Source of the DNA: Methylococcaceae bacterium
GTDB lineage: Bacteria > Pseudomonadota > Gammaproteobacteria > Methylococcales > Methylomonadaceae
Direction of reading: 5' to 3'
DNA: 64,000 nucleotides
Assembly: GCA_013140705.1 (NCBI GenBank)
Contig: JABFSH010000021.1
Coordinates: 95,191-159,190, forward strand
Below, piece after piece: positions 48,664 through 57,789 of the stretch. The notes beneath the pieces are model-generated. The model made no database searches. It had not been told where the DNA came from and saw only the letters and a program-made list of their open reading frames with translations. Made by a program: the position numbers and the translations under genes. The first letter of the stretch is position 1. Every line of letters begins with the position of its first letter.

Positions 48664-48720
48664 GTGGTATGTCGGCTTTTCCGACACACCACACTTTAGA
48701 ACTGTCTGCCTTCGGCAGAC
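48664..48720. repeat. Two adjacent hairpins after the HTH antitoxin gene
   Basis: Arms 48664-48675 / 48681-48692 (12 bases, one mismatch) and 48704-48710 / 48714-48720 (7 bases, perfect, three-base loop). They lie 57-113 bases past the antitoxin stop on the minus strand and may terminate its transcript, though no T-run follows. Confidence 0.45.
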
Positions 48721-48776
48721 TTGCTAAGTTAGTACATTGTTGACGAGAATCTGCAACTCCAGTAACTCTTACGTTC

Positions 48777-49142
48777 TTACGGTTCGACCAAATCGTCCAA
48801 ATCCACCCGTAAAATACGTGCAATTTTTTTTAAAACACCCAAACTGCCTGTACGGGCGCCGGTTTCCAGTTGCCCGACAGTCGCTTGAGCGATGTCTGCC
48901 TGCTCTGCCAATTGAGTTTGGGTAAATCCCCGGTGCTCACGCCAAACCTTGATCTTGTTCTCGCCCGCCAGTAAACGATTAACGACGGCACCAGGGATCA
49001 GCTCGTCATCGCCGGCAATGGCGGAATCAAAAGCCTTGATGTCATCCAGCATCTCGGCCTTGTCCAGCAGATCTTCGTAATCTGCAACCGGAATCACCGC
49101 GTATTCACGTTTTCCGTTGCTTTCGATAAATTGCGCTTTCAT
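48777..49142 (-). CDS. XRE-type HTH antitoxin
   Basis: 121 residues. N-terminal part (about 1-60) resembles a Phd/RelB-like dimer region (Y-A-V-I-P-V-A-D-Y-E-D-L-L); the C-terminal part (about 64-118) is a Cro/cI helix-turn-helix: V-W-R-E-H-R-G-F-T-Q-T-Q-L-A-E-Q-A-D-I. Overlaps the toxin stop by four bases, toxin-first order. Expected to bind the toxin and repress the promoter through the palindrome at 49398-49414. Confidence 0.87.
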   Translation of the reverse strand: MKAQFIESNGKREYAVIPVADYEDLLDKAEMLDDIKAFDSAIAGDDELIPGAVVNRLLAGENKIKVWREHRGFTQTQLAEQADIAQATVGQLETGARTGSLGVLKKIARILRVDLDDLVEP

Positions 49143-49393
49143 TTGTAAATGTCTCCCCGGTTGCCGATAGCCACCACTTCAATAACCAACTGTTCTTCCT
49201 CAATCCGATACAGGGTGCGGAAGCCGCCAATCCTGAGCCTAAAGCCAGCCCTTCCGGTTAATTTTTTGATGTCCAGCCCTTCGGTTTCACCGCTTGCCAG
49301 TTTTTGGAATCCGGCAACGAAACGGGCTGACACCTCTGACGGTAACTTGGTCAAGGCTTTGGCGGCAGATTTTCGGTAAGTGATACTATACAT
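49139..49393 (-). CDS. RelE/ParE-superfamily toxin
   Basis: 84 residues from the ATG at 49393. Blocks: Y-R-K-S-A-A-K-A-L-T-K-L-P, D-I-K-K-L-T-G-R-A-G-F-R-L-R-I-G-G-F-R-T-L-Y and V-V-A-I-G-N-R-G-D-I-Y. These match RelE-type mRNA interferases with the conserved G-x-x-R-x-R-x-G-x-x-R pattern. No good ribosome site: the operator palindrome sits directly before the start, so translation may be weak or leaderless. Confidence 0.88.
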   Translation of the reverse strand: MYSITYRKSAAKALTKLPSEVSARFVAGFQKLASGETEGLDIKKLTGRAGFRLRIGGFRTLYRIEEEQLVIEVVAIGNRGDIYK

Positions 49394-49397
49394 GGGC

Positions 49398-49414
49398 ACA
49401 ATATAGCATATTGT
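49398..49414. promoter_or_regulatory. Operator palindrome of the RelE/HTH pair
   Basis: ACAATAT-AGC-ATATTGT: perfect 7-base arms around three bases, 4 bases upstream of the toxin ATG. Placement and symmetry fit autorepression by the HTH antitoxin. Confidence 0.55.
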
Positions 49415-49526
49415 TATATTTTAACCGAATAGGCAATAGGGGGCGAGCGAACACGCCCCGGTCATTCAAACGGTGTAACCGTTAAGTTGAGTCGGTGAAA
49501 AGTCAAACGACGCTTCCAAAAACTGC

Positions 49527-49766
49527 TCAGCCGACTTCCCGGTTGCCTTCCATTCGAACTGTTCGGAAATTCCGAACAGTTGAACCTATTTCTAATTCGC
49601 CTTCATCATATATGTTTTTCGTATGTTCACTGATGGTGCGTTTTGTTTTGCCAAACAACACCGCCATTTGCTCTTGGGTTAGCCAAACGGTTTCGTCCTC
49701 AAGCCGGACATCCAGCTTAATACTGCCCGCCTGGTTTTGGTAGAGGATGATTTCGCCCTTGCTCAT
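49527..49766 (-). pseudogene. RhuM-family protein, N-terminal fragment
   Basis: 79 codons from an ATG at 49766. Blocks typical of RhuM N-termini: K-L-D-V-R-L-E-D-E-T-V-W-L-T-Q-E-Q-M-A-V-L-F-G, T-I-S-E-H-T-K-N-I and V-R-N-F-R-T-V-R-M-E-G-N-R-E-V, then a TGA. Intact members continue for another ~200 residues with Y-N-L-D-A-I-I-S, and exactly that block is found at 48.6 kb. So this gene was broken here. RhuM genes often accompany restriction-modification clusters. Confidence 0.8.
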
Positions 49767-49786
49767 AAAACTAAATGGCTTTGGGG

Positions 49787-50215
49787 TTATTGATTATCCA
49801 GTTCCATGGGGCGGATCATGGACTCGATAAAGGCGATTTCTTCTTCGGTTAGTCCATATTTTTTATAGAGTTTTTCGTCAGTCCAAGTTTCATCAAAATT
49901 TTGGATTGGGACTAGGGAATAAACTTTACTTGTGGCATGTTGGGTATTTTTCTTTAGCAAAACCAAGAACCTGAAAAACTTTGTTCTCATGTAAGTGATT
50001 ACATTGAGACATTTTTCAGCGGAATCAAATGGACCAATTAATAAATAGGTTTCAGTGCAGCAAGTATTTGGTTCGCCTAAAAAAGGCTTGCCAATAACTA
50101 GATACGGAAAAGCCCCTCGTTCTCCATAAGCATATGAATCATAAACTTTGTATTGGTCTATCCATTCTGTGTTTTGGAGAATTGATGTTTTATTAATAAA
50201 TCCATATTGAGCCAA
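49787..50215 (-). pseudogene. C-terminal fragment of a restriction-modification DNA methylase
   Basis: 142 codons with no ATG start. It matches the C-terminal target-recognition end of Eco57I-like or type III-like adenine methylases: Y-A-Y-G-E-R-G-A-F-P-Y-L-V-I-G-K-P-F, C-T-E-T-Y-L-L-I-G-P-F, and W-T-D-E-K-L-Y-K-K-Y-G-L-T-E-E-E-I-A-F-I. None of the catalytic motifs (N/D-P-P-Y, SAM site) are present. A stop lies just before the frame, so the N-terminal several hundred residues are lost and the gene is dead. Its former restriction partner is probably the helicase at 46-48.4 kb. Confidence 0.77.
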
Positions 50216-50258
50216 GATATTTTATCGATGACAAGAATGCAATCTATTTGCTTCAAGT

Positions 50259-50744
50259 TTATTTTTTGTATATCTCGCTGCTGCCATCCATACCGCCGGT
50301 CTGACTGTATAATAGAGGCAGACCAGCATTCAGTTGCGCGGCATCGATGATTTTGCAGACTGCAATTTTATGATCGCCAGCCTCGGCATAATGACTGACC
50401 TCACAATCAAAATAGGCTAGGCTGTTCAGTAAAACAGGCGCGCCAGATTTACCATAACGCCATTCGAAACCAGCCATTTTGTTGCTTAGCCCTGAGCGGC
50501 CAAAGTGCTCAGCGAGCGAATAGTGATCCTGCCCCAACACATTAACACTACAAATCCCGCCAGCTAGCAGTAGCTGATACGAGTAATGTTCAGGATTTAT
50601 GCTAAAGGCCAGCAACATGGGATCAAAAGACACTTGCATCACCCAGGCGGCTGTGAAGGCATTTTGATGCGCGCCATCGCTCACGCCGATGACATAAACG
50701 CCATGACTGATGAATTGCAACATGCGTTCGGGGTGTTCGATCAT
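50259..50744 (-). CDS. Flavin reductase-like domain protein
   Basis: 161-residue FMN-binding split-barrel protein of the flavin reductase family: G-V-Y-V-I-G-V, N-A-F-T-A-A-W-V-M-Q-V-S-F-D-P, then S-V-N-V-L-G and H-F-G-R. Likely moves electrons from NAD(P)H to free flavin or binds FMN for another enzyme. Its start overlaps the nadC stop by four bases, so it is in the mltB-nadC operon. Partner unknown. Confidence 0.85.
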   Translation of the reverse strand: MIEHPERMLQFISHGVYVIGVSDGAHQNAFTAAWVMQVSFDPMLLAFSINPEHYSYQLLLAGGICSVNVLGQDHYSLAEHFGRSGLSNKMAGFEWRYGKSGAPVLLNSLAYFDCEVSHYAEAGDHKIAVCKIIDAAQLNAGLPLLYSQTGGMDGSSEIYKK

Positions 50745-51574
50745 GATGCTACCAATTTTATCCGCATCGACAAATCAAGCGCCTGTACATGTTTGGTCAA
50801 GGCACCAATCGAAATAAAATCCACGCCCGTCTCCGCCACGGCTCGACAAGTGCTCAGATCAATATTACCGGATGCTTCAAGTTCTGCAGCACCATTTGTC
50901 AGCCTAACAGCCGTCCGCATGTCGGCCAGCGTAAAATTATCCAGCATAATCCGATCCGGTTTGGCAGCCAATGCTTCCGTTAATTCCTGTATTGACTCAA
51001 CCTCGATTTCTACCGGGGCAGAAGATTTTTCTCGTGCAGTACGCACCGCCGCCGCAATCGAACCGGCCGCCATGATGTGATTCTCCTTGATTAAAACACC
51101 GTCGTATAAACCAATCCGATGGTTATAACAACCGCCGCAGACAACCGCATATTTCTGGGCTTTTCTTAATCCGGGAATGGTTTTTCGTGTGTCCAGAATT
51201 TTGCAACCCGTCCCTTCGACCGCTTCTGCATATTGCCTGGCAACAGTGGCCGTGGCCGATAAGGTCTGCAATAAATTCAATGCCGTACGCTCGCCCGTCA
51301 ACAGGTTTCGGGCTGATCCTCTGACGCGGCACAAAGGCGTATCGGCCTCGACAAAATTACCTTCATCAACCAACCAGGTCTGGGTAATGCCCGTATCGAG
51401 ATGGTAAAAAACCGCATCAAACCAGGCTTGGCCACAAAGCACCATTGCTTCGCGAGTCATGACCTCAGCTTCAGCCATTAAGGTGACCGGAATAATATCG
51501 GCAGTGAGATCACCAGAGCCTATATCTTCCTCGAGAAATAGCTTTATTTCTGCATCGGATACTGACTGGGTCAT
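50741..51574 (-). CDS. nadC: Nicotinate-nucleotide pyrophosphorylase (carboxylating)
   Basis: 277 residues; converts quinolinate and PRPP to nicotinate mononucleotide. Blocks: E-D-I-G-S-G-D-L-T, G-E-R-T-A-L-N-L-L-Q, D-T-R-K-T-I-P-G-L-R, K-E-N-H-I, I-E-V-E-S and D-N-F. Complements nadA at 25 kb. Overlaps mltB by four bases. Confidence 0.97.
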   Translation of the reverse strand: MTQSVSDAEIKLFLEEDIGSGDLTADIIPVTLMAEAEVMTREAMVLCGQAWFDAVFYHLDTGITQTWLVDEGNFVEADTPLCRVRGSARNLLTGERTALNLLQTLSATATVARQYAEAVEGTGCKILDTRKTIPGLRKAQKYAVVCGGCYNHRIGLYDGVLIKENHIMAAGSIAAAVRTAREKSSAPVEIEVESIQELTEALAAKPDRIMLDNFTLADMRTAVRLTNGAAELEASGNIDLSTCRAVAETGVDFISIGALTKHVQALDLSMRIKLVAS

Positions 51575-52680
51575 GGATTCAGGCGCTGAGTAACAGGATA
51601 GGATCTGTTATTATATGCGACAGCAAAATACTGATGCTTGATGGCTTTCGCCAGCTGATGTACAGCCATGGCGTACTTATTGCTGTTGTTGTAGCTTTTG
51701 ATGACTTTAAAGTTCGGATAAATGCGCCAATATTCATCACCCGAATAGGTGCTCAAATCGATAATTGACGCATCATACGACCTGCCGGTTTGTTGTGCGA
51801 CCGGACCTTTATAGCGCCAACCGCTACGTGAAAAATAATGCGCCACACTGCCTATGGCATCCTGTTGATGCCATAGGTCTCGGCGTCCGTCATGGTTGAA
51901 GTCAACCGCCAGTCGACGAAAACTGCTGGGCATGAATTGCCCCAAGCCCATCGCACCTGCCCACGATCCAACGGGTTGTCGAGGCTCAAAGCCTTCCTCG
52001 CGAGTCATCAACAAAAAATTTTCCAGTTCCGTAGTAAAAAATTTAGAGCGTCTTTGCGTATCAAATGCCAACGTGGTCAAGGCATCAAAAATACAGGTTT
52101 TGCCAATATTTCGACCAAAATAGGTTTCTACACCAATAATGGCAACTACATACTCCGGATCCACATGATAAAGCTGACTGGCCTTCTTTATTGCTTCATC
52201 ATTATTCATCCAGAACTCGACACCGTTTTTAATATGCGCCTCAGTAAGAAATTTGCTCCGATAACGCGACCAACTACCCAAACGCGGCTTGGCCGGTCCA
52301 TAGGATGGCAAAGGATTTTCCAGCTGAATAACGGATTCCAGACGATTGGCCTGAGAAAACAAGCCATTCAGATAAGATTCTGAAAAACCATATTTATTGA
52401 CCATGTACTGAATAAAGTTGTGGACGGCGAATGAATTGGCATAGGTTCCGGTTAATGTTTGCGCGGAATAATCATTAGTAAGCGGCAAAACTGTCACACT
52501 GTCGGCATAATTTTGATTGCTGGGTATCGGCTGATTGGCGGGCGGTAGAACGCGTTGCTGTTGAGGCAGAGGTTTCGATCTAGCCGAATAAGCCTCCTGA
52601 TGACCGACACTACTGGCGCATCCTGACATGAGTAGCACTAAAACCAGTTTTAATGGATGTTTGATGACTGTGTGAATCAC
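51571..52680 (-). CDS. mltB: Membrane-bound lytic murein transglycosylase B
   Basis: 369-residue outer-membrane lipoprotein. Lipobox L-M-S-G-C near residue 21. The transglycosylase domain has catalytic Glu in V-A-I-I-G-V-E-T-Y-F-G-R and the blocks A-M-G-L-G-Q-F-M-P-S-S-F and D-L-W-H-Q-Q-D-A-I-G-S-V-A. Cuts peptidoglycan glycan strands producing anhydromuropeptides, which AmpG imports and AmpD processes; genes for both are in this window. Confidence 0.95.
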   Translation of the reverse strand: MIHTVIKHPLKLVLVLLMSGCASSVGHQEAYSARSKPLPQQQRVLPPANQPIPSNQNYADSVTVLPLTNDYSAQTLTGTYANSFAVHNFIQYMVNKYGFSESYLNGLFSQANRLESVIQLENPLPSYGPAKPRLGSWSRYRSKFLTEAHIKNGVEFWMNNDEAIKKASQLYHVDPEYVVAIIGVETYFGRNIGKTCIFDALTTLAFDTQRRSKFFTTELENFLLMTREEGFEPRQPVGSWAGAMGLGQFMPSSFRRLAVDFNHDGRRDLWHQQDAIGSVAHYFSRSGWRYKGPVAQQTGRSYDASIIDLSTYSGDEYWRIYPNFKVIKSYNNSNKYAMAVHQLAKAIKHQYFAVAYNNRSYPVTQRLNP

Positions 52681-52940
52681 AAGATTGTCCTATGTTTCTG
52701 TTAATGCTCACAAGTAAAGGAGCGTTAGTGATTTTTTGTTGATTGTTTCTGCGATGCTTCAGCTAAACACACGGATGGGCGGCAAGGAGAAATGGATGAT
52801 TTGCTACTTTAAAGATTATACCAAGACGGACATTTAGCAAATTGTCTTTTAGTAGTAATAAACCCTCATCCTGATTTATAGCTTCAGTGTTGGGTATAAT
52901 AGTCAATTTTCCCCTATGTTAATAACACCTCGTTGAAGCC

Positions 52941-53483
52941 ATGTCGATTAACAGCAATCATTTAACCAATGCCACCTGGTTATCTTCACCCAATTTTGAT
53001 GACCGACCCGATCCTACCGATATTTCATTAATCGTCATTCATTGTATCAGTTTGCCTCCAGGCGAGTTTGATAACGATCATATAAGCCAGCTATTTACCA
53101 ACGCGCTCAATCCCAATGAACACGCCTATTTCGAACAAATTCATCAACTGAAAGTTTCTTCACACCTACTAATAAAACGCACCGGACAGATCATCCAGTA
53201 TGTGCCCTTCGACAAGCGCGCCTGGCATGCAGGTAAATCGGATTATCAGGGTCGTGAACGGTGCAATGACTTTTCTATCGGTATAGAACTTGAGGGTACT
53301 GAATGCACTGACTATACAACCACGCAATATGAACAACTTGCAAAAGTAATCAACGCATTGCTAGCCGTTTATCCCAAACTATCAAGACAGCGCATCACTG
53401 GACATTGCGACATTGCACCCGGTCGGAAAACCGACCCCGGTGCATCATTTGACTGGAAAAAGCTTTATTTATTATTAAATTGA
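52941..53483 (+). CDS. ampD: 1,6-anhydro-N-acetylmuramyl-L-alanine amidase
   Basis: 180-residue cytoplasmic zinc amidase of cell-wall recycling. Zinc and catalytic pieces: V-I-H-C-I-S-L-P-P-G-E-F, A-W-H-A-G, S-I-G-I-E-L-E-G, and G-H-C-D-I-A-P-G-R-K-T-D-P-G. Ends at W-K-K-L as usual. No signal peptide, separating it from periplasmic amidases. Divergent from mltB across a 260-base spacer with no other gene. Confidence 0.95.
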   Translation: MSINSNHLTNATWLSSPNFDDRPDPTDISLIVIHCISLPPGEFDNDHISQLFTNALNPNEHAYFEQIHQLKVSSHLLIKRTGQIIQYVPFDKRAWHAGKSDYQGRERCNDFSIGIELEGTECTDYTTTQYEQLAKVINALLAVYPKLSRQRITGHCDIAPGRKTDPGASFDWKKLYLLLN

Positions 53484-53529
53484 TTTTTAAAACAGTGATC
53501 ATCGTGTCAATCAACGAGTAATCATCTTT

Positions 53530-54003
53530 TTATTCCGGATTTTTAGAATGCCCCAACCCGAAGGACTCAGCCAGCATCAAAATAACACCGAGGGTAATCG
53601 ATGAGTCGGCAATATTAAACGCAGGCCAGTGCCAATCCTGATAATAAACATCCAGAAAATCGATCACGTAGCCGTACATCAATCTGTCGATCAAATTACC
53701 GACTGCCCCCCCTAACACCAGGGATAACGCCACTGCGAGCAAGGTCTCATGTTTTTTGAGACGAGCCAGCCAAATGGTGATACCAATGCTAACGGTCAAC
53801 GCCAGAACTGCAAAAAACCATCGCTGCCAACCGCCAGCTTGACTCAAAAAACTGAATGCCGCCCCCGTGTTGTGGACATAAGTGAGATTAAAGCAAGGAA
53901 TGATCGGAATGGATTGATAGAGCTGCATCGCACTATCAACGATGTACTTGCTCCACTGATCCAGTATCAGCGCCAAAAATGACAACCATAGCCATTTCAA
54001 CAT
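53530..54003 (-). CDS. lspA: Lipoprotein signal peptidase (signal peptidase II)
   Basis: 157 residues, four membrane helices. Catalytic aspartates in G-N-L-I-D-R-L and F-N-I-A-D-S-S. Cleaves signal peptides of diacylated prolipoproteins such as MltB and PqiC. Last gene of the murJ-ribF-ileS-lspA cluster, 6 bases after ileS. Confidence 0.97.
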   Translation of the reverse strand: MLKWLWLSFLALILDQWSKYIVDSAMQLYQSIPIIPCFNLTYVHNTGAAFSFLSQAGGWQRWFFAVLALTVSIGITIWLARLKKHETLLAVALSLVLGGAVGNLIDRLMYGYVIDFLDVYYQDWHWPAFNIADSSITLGVILMLAESFGLGHSKNPE

Positions 54004-54009
54004 ATCAAA

Positions 54010-56835
54010 TCACGCGAATTGGCGATGTTCGCCATCAGCCACAACATTTTCAACACAGCGGCCGCAGAGTTCCGGATGCTCTTCGTGCTCACCCACATCA
54101 TATCGTTGATGCCAGCATCGCAAACATTTTTTATGCTCGGAAATAATCACTTTTAATTTAACCCCTTCCAATTCGGTCTGAATCGCGTCATCCGCAGTGA
54201 ATTGTTCAGCCATCACCGAGGCATTGGACGTCATAAAAATAAAATGAAGCTCGCCCGCCAGCTTGTTGAGCACATCAAAATAGTCGGTATTGCAATAGAG
54301 TTCGACTTCCGCATTCAAAGCAGCACCGATATCACCTTTGGCCCGGCTCTTCTCCAATTCTTTGCTGACTGCCGCCCTGACATTCATGACTTTCTGCCAA
54401 AATTCACGCGTCAGTTCTGAACCGGCATCCAGCTTAAACAAACCGGTATACCAGGTTTCCAAAAATACCGACTCGCTACGTTCTCCAGGCAGATAATTCC
54501 AGATTTCGTCGGCGGTATAACTGATAATCGGCGCCAGCCAGCGGGTTAATGCTTCAAGAACGTGATACATAGCTGACTGCGCCGAACGTCGAGCCAATCC
54601 GTCTGTTTTGGCCGTATATTGGCGGTCTTTTATAATATCCAGATAAAAACCACCCAGATCGATCACACAAAAATGATGGACTTTCTGATAGATCTGCTGA
54701 AATTGATACGAGTCGTAAGCCGCTTTAATGTCGTCCTGCAGTGCGTAAGCCCTGTCAACAACCCAGCGATCCAGAGCTAAAAGTCGATCGGCTTCGATTA
54801 AATGCAGGGCCGGGTCAAAATCATCCAGATTGGATAACAGGAAGCGCGCGGTATTTCGAAGTCGACGATAACCATCCGATGTCCGGCTCAATATTTCATT
54901 GGAAACCGTCATTTCGCCGCGATAATCCGTGGAGGCCACCCAAAGACGCAGAATATCGGCACCCAAATCTTTCATGACTGACTGTGGCGCCACCACATTG
55001 CCTTTTGATTTGGACATCTTTTTGCCTTCAGCATCCACGGTAAATCCGTGCGTCAAAACGGCTTTGTACGGTGCCACACCGTTCATGGCGGTCGACGCCA
55101 GCAACGACGATTGAAACCAGCCGCGATGCTGGTCAGAGCCTTCCAGATATAAATCAGCCGGAAAAACCAGTTCCTGGCGCTTATCCAATACACAGGCGTG
55201 AGTCACGCCGGAATCAAACCACACATCCAGCGTATCGGAGCTTTTTTCATAGCAAAGGGCTTCTTCACCCAGCAATTCGGCGGCATCCAGTTCAAACCAG
55301 GCATCGATACCTTTTTGCTCGATACGCTTGGCCACTTGTTCAATTAATTCTTCATTGCGGGGGTGAAGTTCGCCGGTTTCCTTATGTATAAAAAAGGTAA
55401 TCGGCACACCCCAAGTCCGTTGCCGCGAAATACACCAGTCCGGGCGGCCTTCCATCATGCTTTCAATGCGCGCTTGACCCCAATCAGGAATCCAGACTAC
55501 GCGTTTGACTTCATTCAAGGCCCGTTCGCGCAATTTGTTTTTTTCCATCGAAATAAACCACTGCGGCGTGGCTCTGAATATAATCGGCGTCTTATGACGC
55601 CAGCAATGCGGATAGCTATGCAGGATGGCTTGATGATGCAACAGCTTGCCGTTGGCTTCCAGCACTTCCAAGACTTTCTTATTGGCATTAAACACATGCT
55701 CACCGGCAAACAGTTCGGTAGCCGGCAAAAAAACACCGTCATTACCCACCGGGTTATCAACCGGCAAACCGTATTTCAGTCCGACGATATAGTCATCCTG
55801 TCCGTGTCCCGGTGCGGTATGGACTGCACCGGTACCGGCTTCAGTCGTGACATGATCACCCAGGATTATTGGCACTTGCCGATCATAAAAAGGATGTTGT
55901 AATAACTGATGTTCTAAAGCCGATCCCTTGCAATAAGCGATCACATGATAATTGTCGATGTCATAGCGCAACATCGCATCTTTAAGCAGCGCTTCAGCAA
56001 CAACCAGACGTTCTTTTTTGCCATCCTTTTCGCATTGAACTACCGAGTAATCCAGGTCCGGATTTAACGCGACACCCTGGTTGGCCGGCAATGTCCATGG
56101 TGTAGTCGTCCAGATAACAACGGACAAAGGGCCTTGTCCTTCATGTTCCGGGGCATGATGACAAACACTTAAAAAACGGGTTTGGTCAACCACCTGAAAA
56201 CGAACATCAATCGCCGGAGAATGTTTGTCCTCATATTCGACTTCAGCCTCGGCCAATGCAGAACCGCAATCAGTACACCAGTGCACAGGTTTTGCCCCCT
56301 TGGTGATATGTCCTTTCTGACTGATTTTTCCCAAAGACCGAACAATGTCGGCTTCAAAAGCATAATCCATCGTCAAATAAGGATTATCCCATTCGCCTAA
56401 AATACCCAAACGAACAAATGCTTCTTTTTGTACGTTAACCTGTTTACCGGCGTAATCACGACAGGCTTTACGGAAATCGGCCGCCGATACTTTAACATTG
56501 GCCTTGCCGATTTTTTTCTCGACCATCAACTCAATCGGTAAACCGTGGCAATCCCAACCCGGTACGTAAGGCGCATCAAAACCGCTGAGTGATTTTGATT
56601 TGATGATGATGTCTTTCAGCACTTTGTTGACGGCATGGCCAATATGGATTTCTCCGTTGGCATACGGGGGGCCATCATGCAGAATGAATTTGGGTTTTCC
56701 GGCAAATTTCTGCCTGATTTTTTTATACAGATCGGCTTCCTGCCATTTTTTTAATCGTTCCGGTTCACGTTGCGCCAGATTGCCTTTCATCGGAAACGCT
56801 GTGTTAGGTAAATTCAGTGTTTTTTTATAATCCAT
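54010..56835 (-). CDS. ileS: Isoleucyl-tRNA synthetase
   Basis: 941 residues, class Ia synthetase. H-I-G-H in [12 protein letters not shown] near residue 65, editing domain about 200-400, K-M-S-K-S near residue 605, and C-terminal zinc ribbon C-L-R-C...C-G-R-C. Start at [10 protein letters not shown]; two codons further upstream are open. Short intergenic distances (2 bases to ribF, 6 to lspA) support one operon. Confidence 0.97.
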   Translation of the reverse strand: MDYKKTLNLPNTAFPMKGNLAQREPERLKKWQEADLYKKIRQKFAGKPKFILHDGPPYANGEIHIGHAVNKVLKDIIIKSKSLSGFDAPYVPGWDCHGLPIELMVEKKIGKANVKVSAADFRKACRDYAGKQVNVQKEAFVRLGILGEWDNPYLTMDYAFEADIVRSLGKISQKGHITKGAKPVHWCTDCGSALAEAEVEYEDKHSPAIDVRFQVVDQTRFLSVCHHAPEHEGQGPLSVVIWTTTPWTLPANQGVALNPDLDYSVVQCEKDGKKERLVVAEALLKDAMLRYDIDNYHVIAYCKGSALEHQLLQHPFYDRQVPIILGDHVTTEAGTGAVHTAPGHGQDDYIVGLKYGLPVDNPVGNDGVFLPATELFAGEHVFNANKKVLEVLEANGKLLHHQAILHSYPHCWRHKTPIIFRATPQWFISMEKNKLRERALNEVKRVVWIPDWGQARIESMMEGRPDWCISRQRTWGVPITFFIHKETGELHPRNEELIEQVAKRIEQKGIDAWFELDAAELLGEEALCYEKSSDTLDVWFDSGVTHACVLDKRQELVFPADLYLEGSDQHRGWFQSSLLASTAMNGVAPYKAVLTHGFTVDAEGKKMSKSKGNVVAPQSVMKDLGADILRLWVASTDYRGEMTVSNEILSRTSDGYRRLRNTARFLLSNLDDFDPALHLIEADRLLALDRWVVDRAYALQDDIKAAYDSYQFQQIYQKVHHFCVIDLGGFYLDIIKDRQYTAKTDGLARRSAQSAMYHVLEALTRWLAPIISYTADEIWNYLPGERSESVFLETWYTGLFKLDAGSELTREFWQKVMNVRAAVSKELEKSRAKGDIGAALNAEVELYCNTDYFDVLNKLAGELHFIFMTSNASVMAEQFTADDAIQTELEGVKLKVIISEHKKCLRCWHQRYDVGEHEEHPELCGRCVENVVADGEHRQFA

Positions 56836-56837
56836 GG

Positions 56838-57779
56838 TCATAAACGTTTTAACTCGGCAAAAATTTTTTTAGTCTCAATGATATCTTTGGCAATCTGTTT
56901 TTTTAACTCGTCCAGTGAGTCAAAGCGTTTTTCATCTCGAATCTTATGCTTGAAATGAATTTCCACGTAACGTCCATATATTTCCCTATCAAAATCGAAC
57001 AAGTGCGTCTCAAGAATTACCTTGGAAGCACCATCCACCGTAGGTCTGATGCCCACATTTGCGATGCCTTCGACTTCCAGGTCATCAATTCCTGTCATGG
57101 TAACGGCAAACACGCCATTGACGGGAGTATTTTTTCTAAACATTCTGATATTGGCGGTAGGAAAACCAATGGTTCTACCGCGCTTATCGCCATGTGCAAC
57201 GCGACCACAAACCGAGTAACAGTGTCCCAGCATGCTTTCTGCCTGCGCCAGATTACCCGCATTGAGCGCATCCCTGATCAGCGTGCTGCTGATGCGTAAG
57301 CCCGATAATTGAAAAGAACCGGTATCCTCTACATTAAAACCAAACTGTTCGCCCTTTTCCTTCAGCATCGCAAAATTGCCGCGTCTGGCTTTACCAAAAT
57401 GAAAGTCATCGCCGATCACCAAATGCTTAACATTGAGTTTCTTAATCAGGACATCATCAATAAACTGCTCGGCGTCATAATTGGCGAACTCGCGATTAAA
57501 ACTCATGATGAGCAAATGGTCTACCGGCAGGCTGGCAAACTGGATAACTTTCTCCCGTAGCCGCATAAGCCTGGATGGCGCATTTTCAGCGAGAAAATAT
57601 TCCAGCGGCTGAGGTTCAAAAATCATGACGACGACCGGCAAATCAAGCGATTTACCGCGCTCGGCAAGCTTATTGATGACCGTTTTATGACCCAAATGCA
57701 GTCCGTCAAAGTTACCTATTGTCAGAACACAGCCGTCCACAAATGGTTCTAAATGCGACAGTCCTCTAATTAAACGCAT
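56838..57779 (-). CDS. ribF: Bifunctional riboflavin kinase / FAD synthetase
   Basis: 313 residues. N-terminal FAD synthetase (nucleotidyltransferase) domain: [13 protein letters not shown], then I-S-S-T-L-I-R; C-terminal riboflavin kinase domain about 185-310 with R-T-I-G-F-P-T-A-N and Y-G-R-Y-V-E-I. Makes FMN and FAD. Sits between murJ and ileS, the conserved position. Confidence 0.97.
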   Translation of the reverse strand: MRLIRGLSHLEPFVDGCVLTIGNFDGLHLGHKTVINKLAERGKSLDLPVVVMIFEPQPLEYFLAENAPSRLMRLREKVIQFASLPVDHLLIMSFNREFANYDAEQFIDDVLIKKLNVKHLVIGDDFHFGKARRGNFAMLKEKGEQFGFNVEDTGSFQLSGLRISSTLIRDALNAGNLAQAESMLGHCYSVCGRVAHGDKRGRTIGFPTANIRMFRKNTPVNGVFAVTMTGIDDLEVEGIANVGIRPTVDGASKVILETHLFDFDREIYGRYVEIHFKHKIRDEKRFDSLDELKKQIAKDIIETKKIFAELKRL

Positions 57780-57789
57780 GATCTACAAT

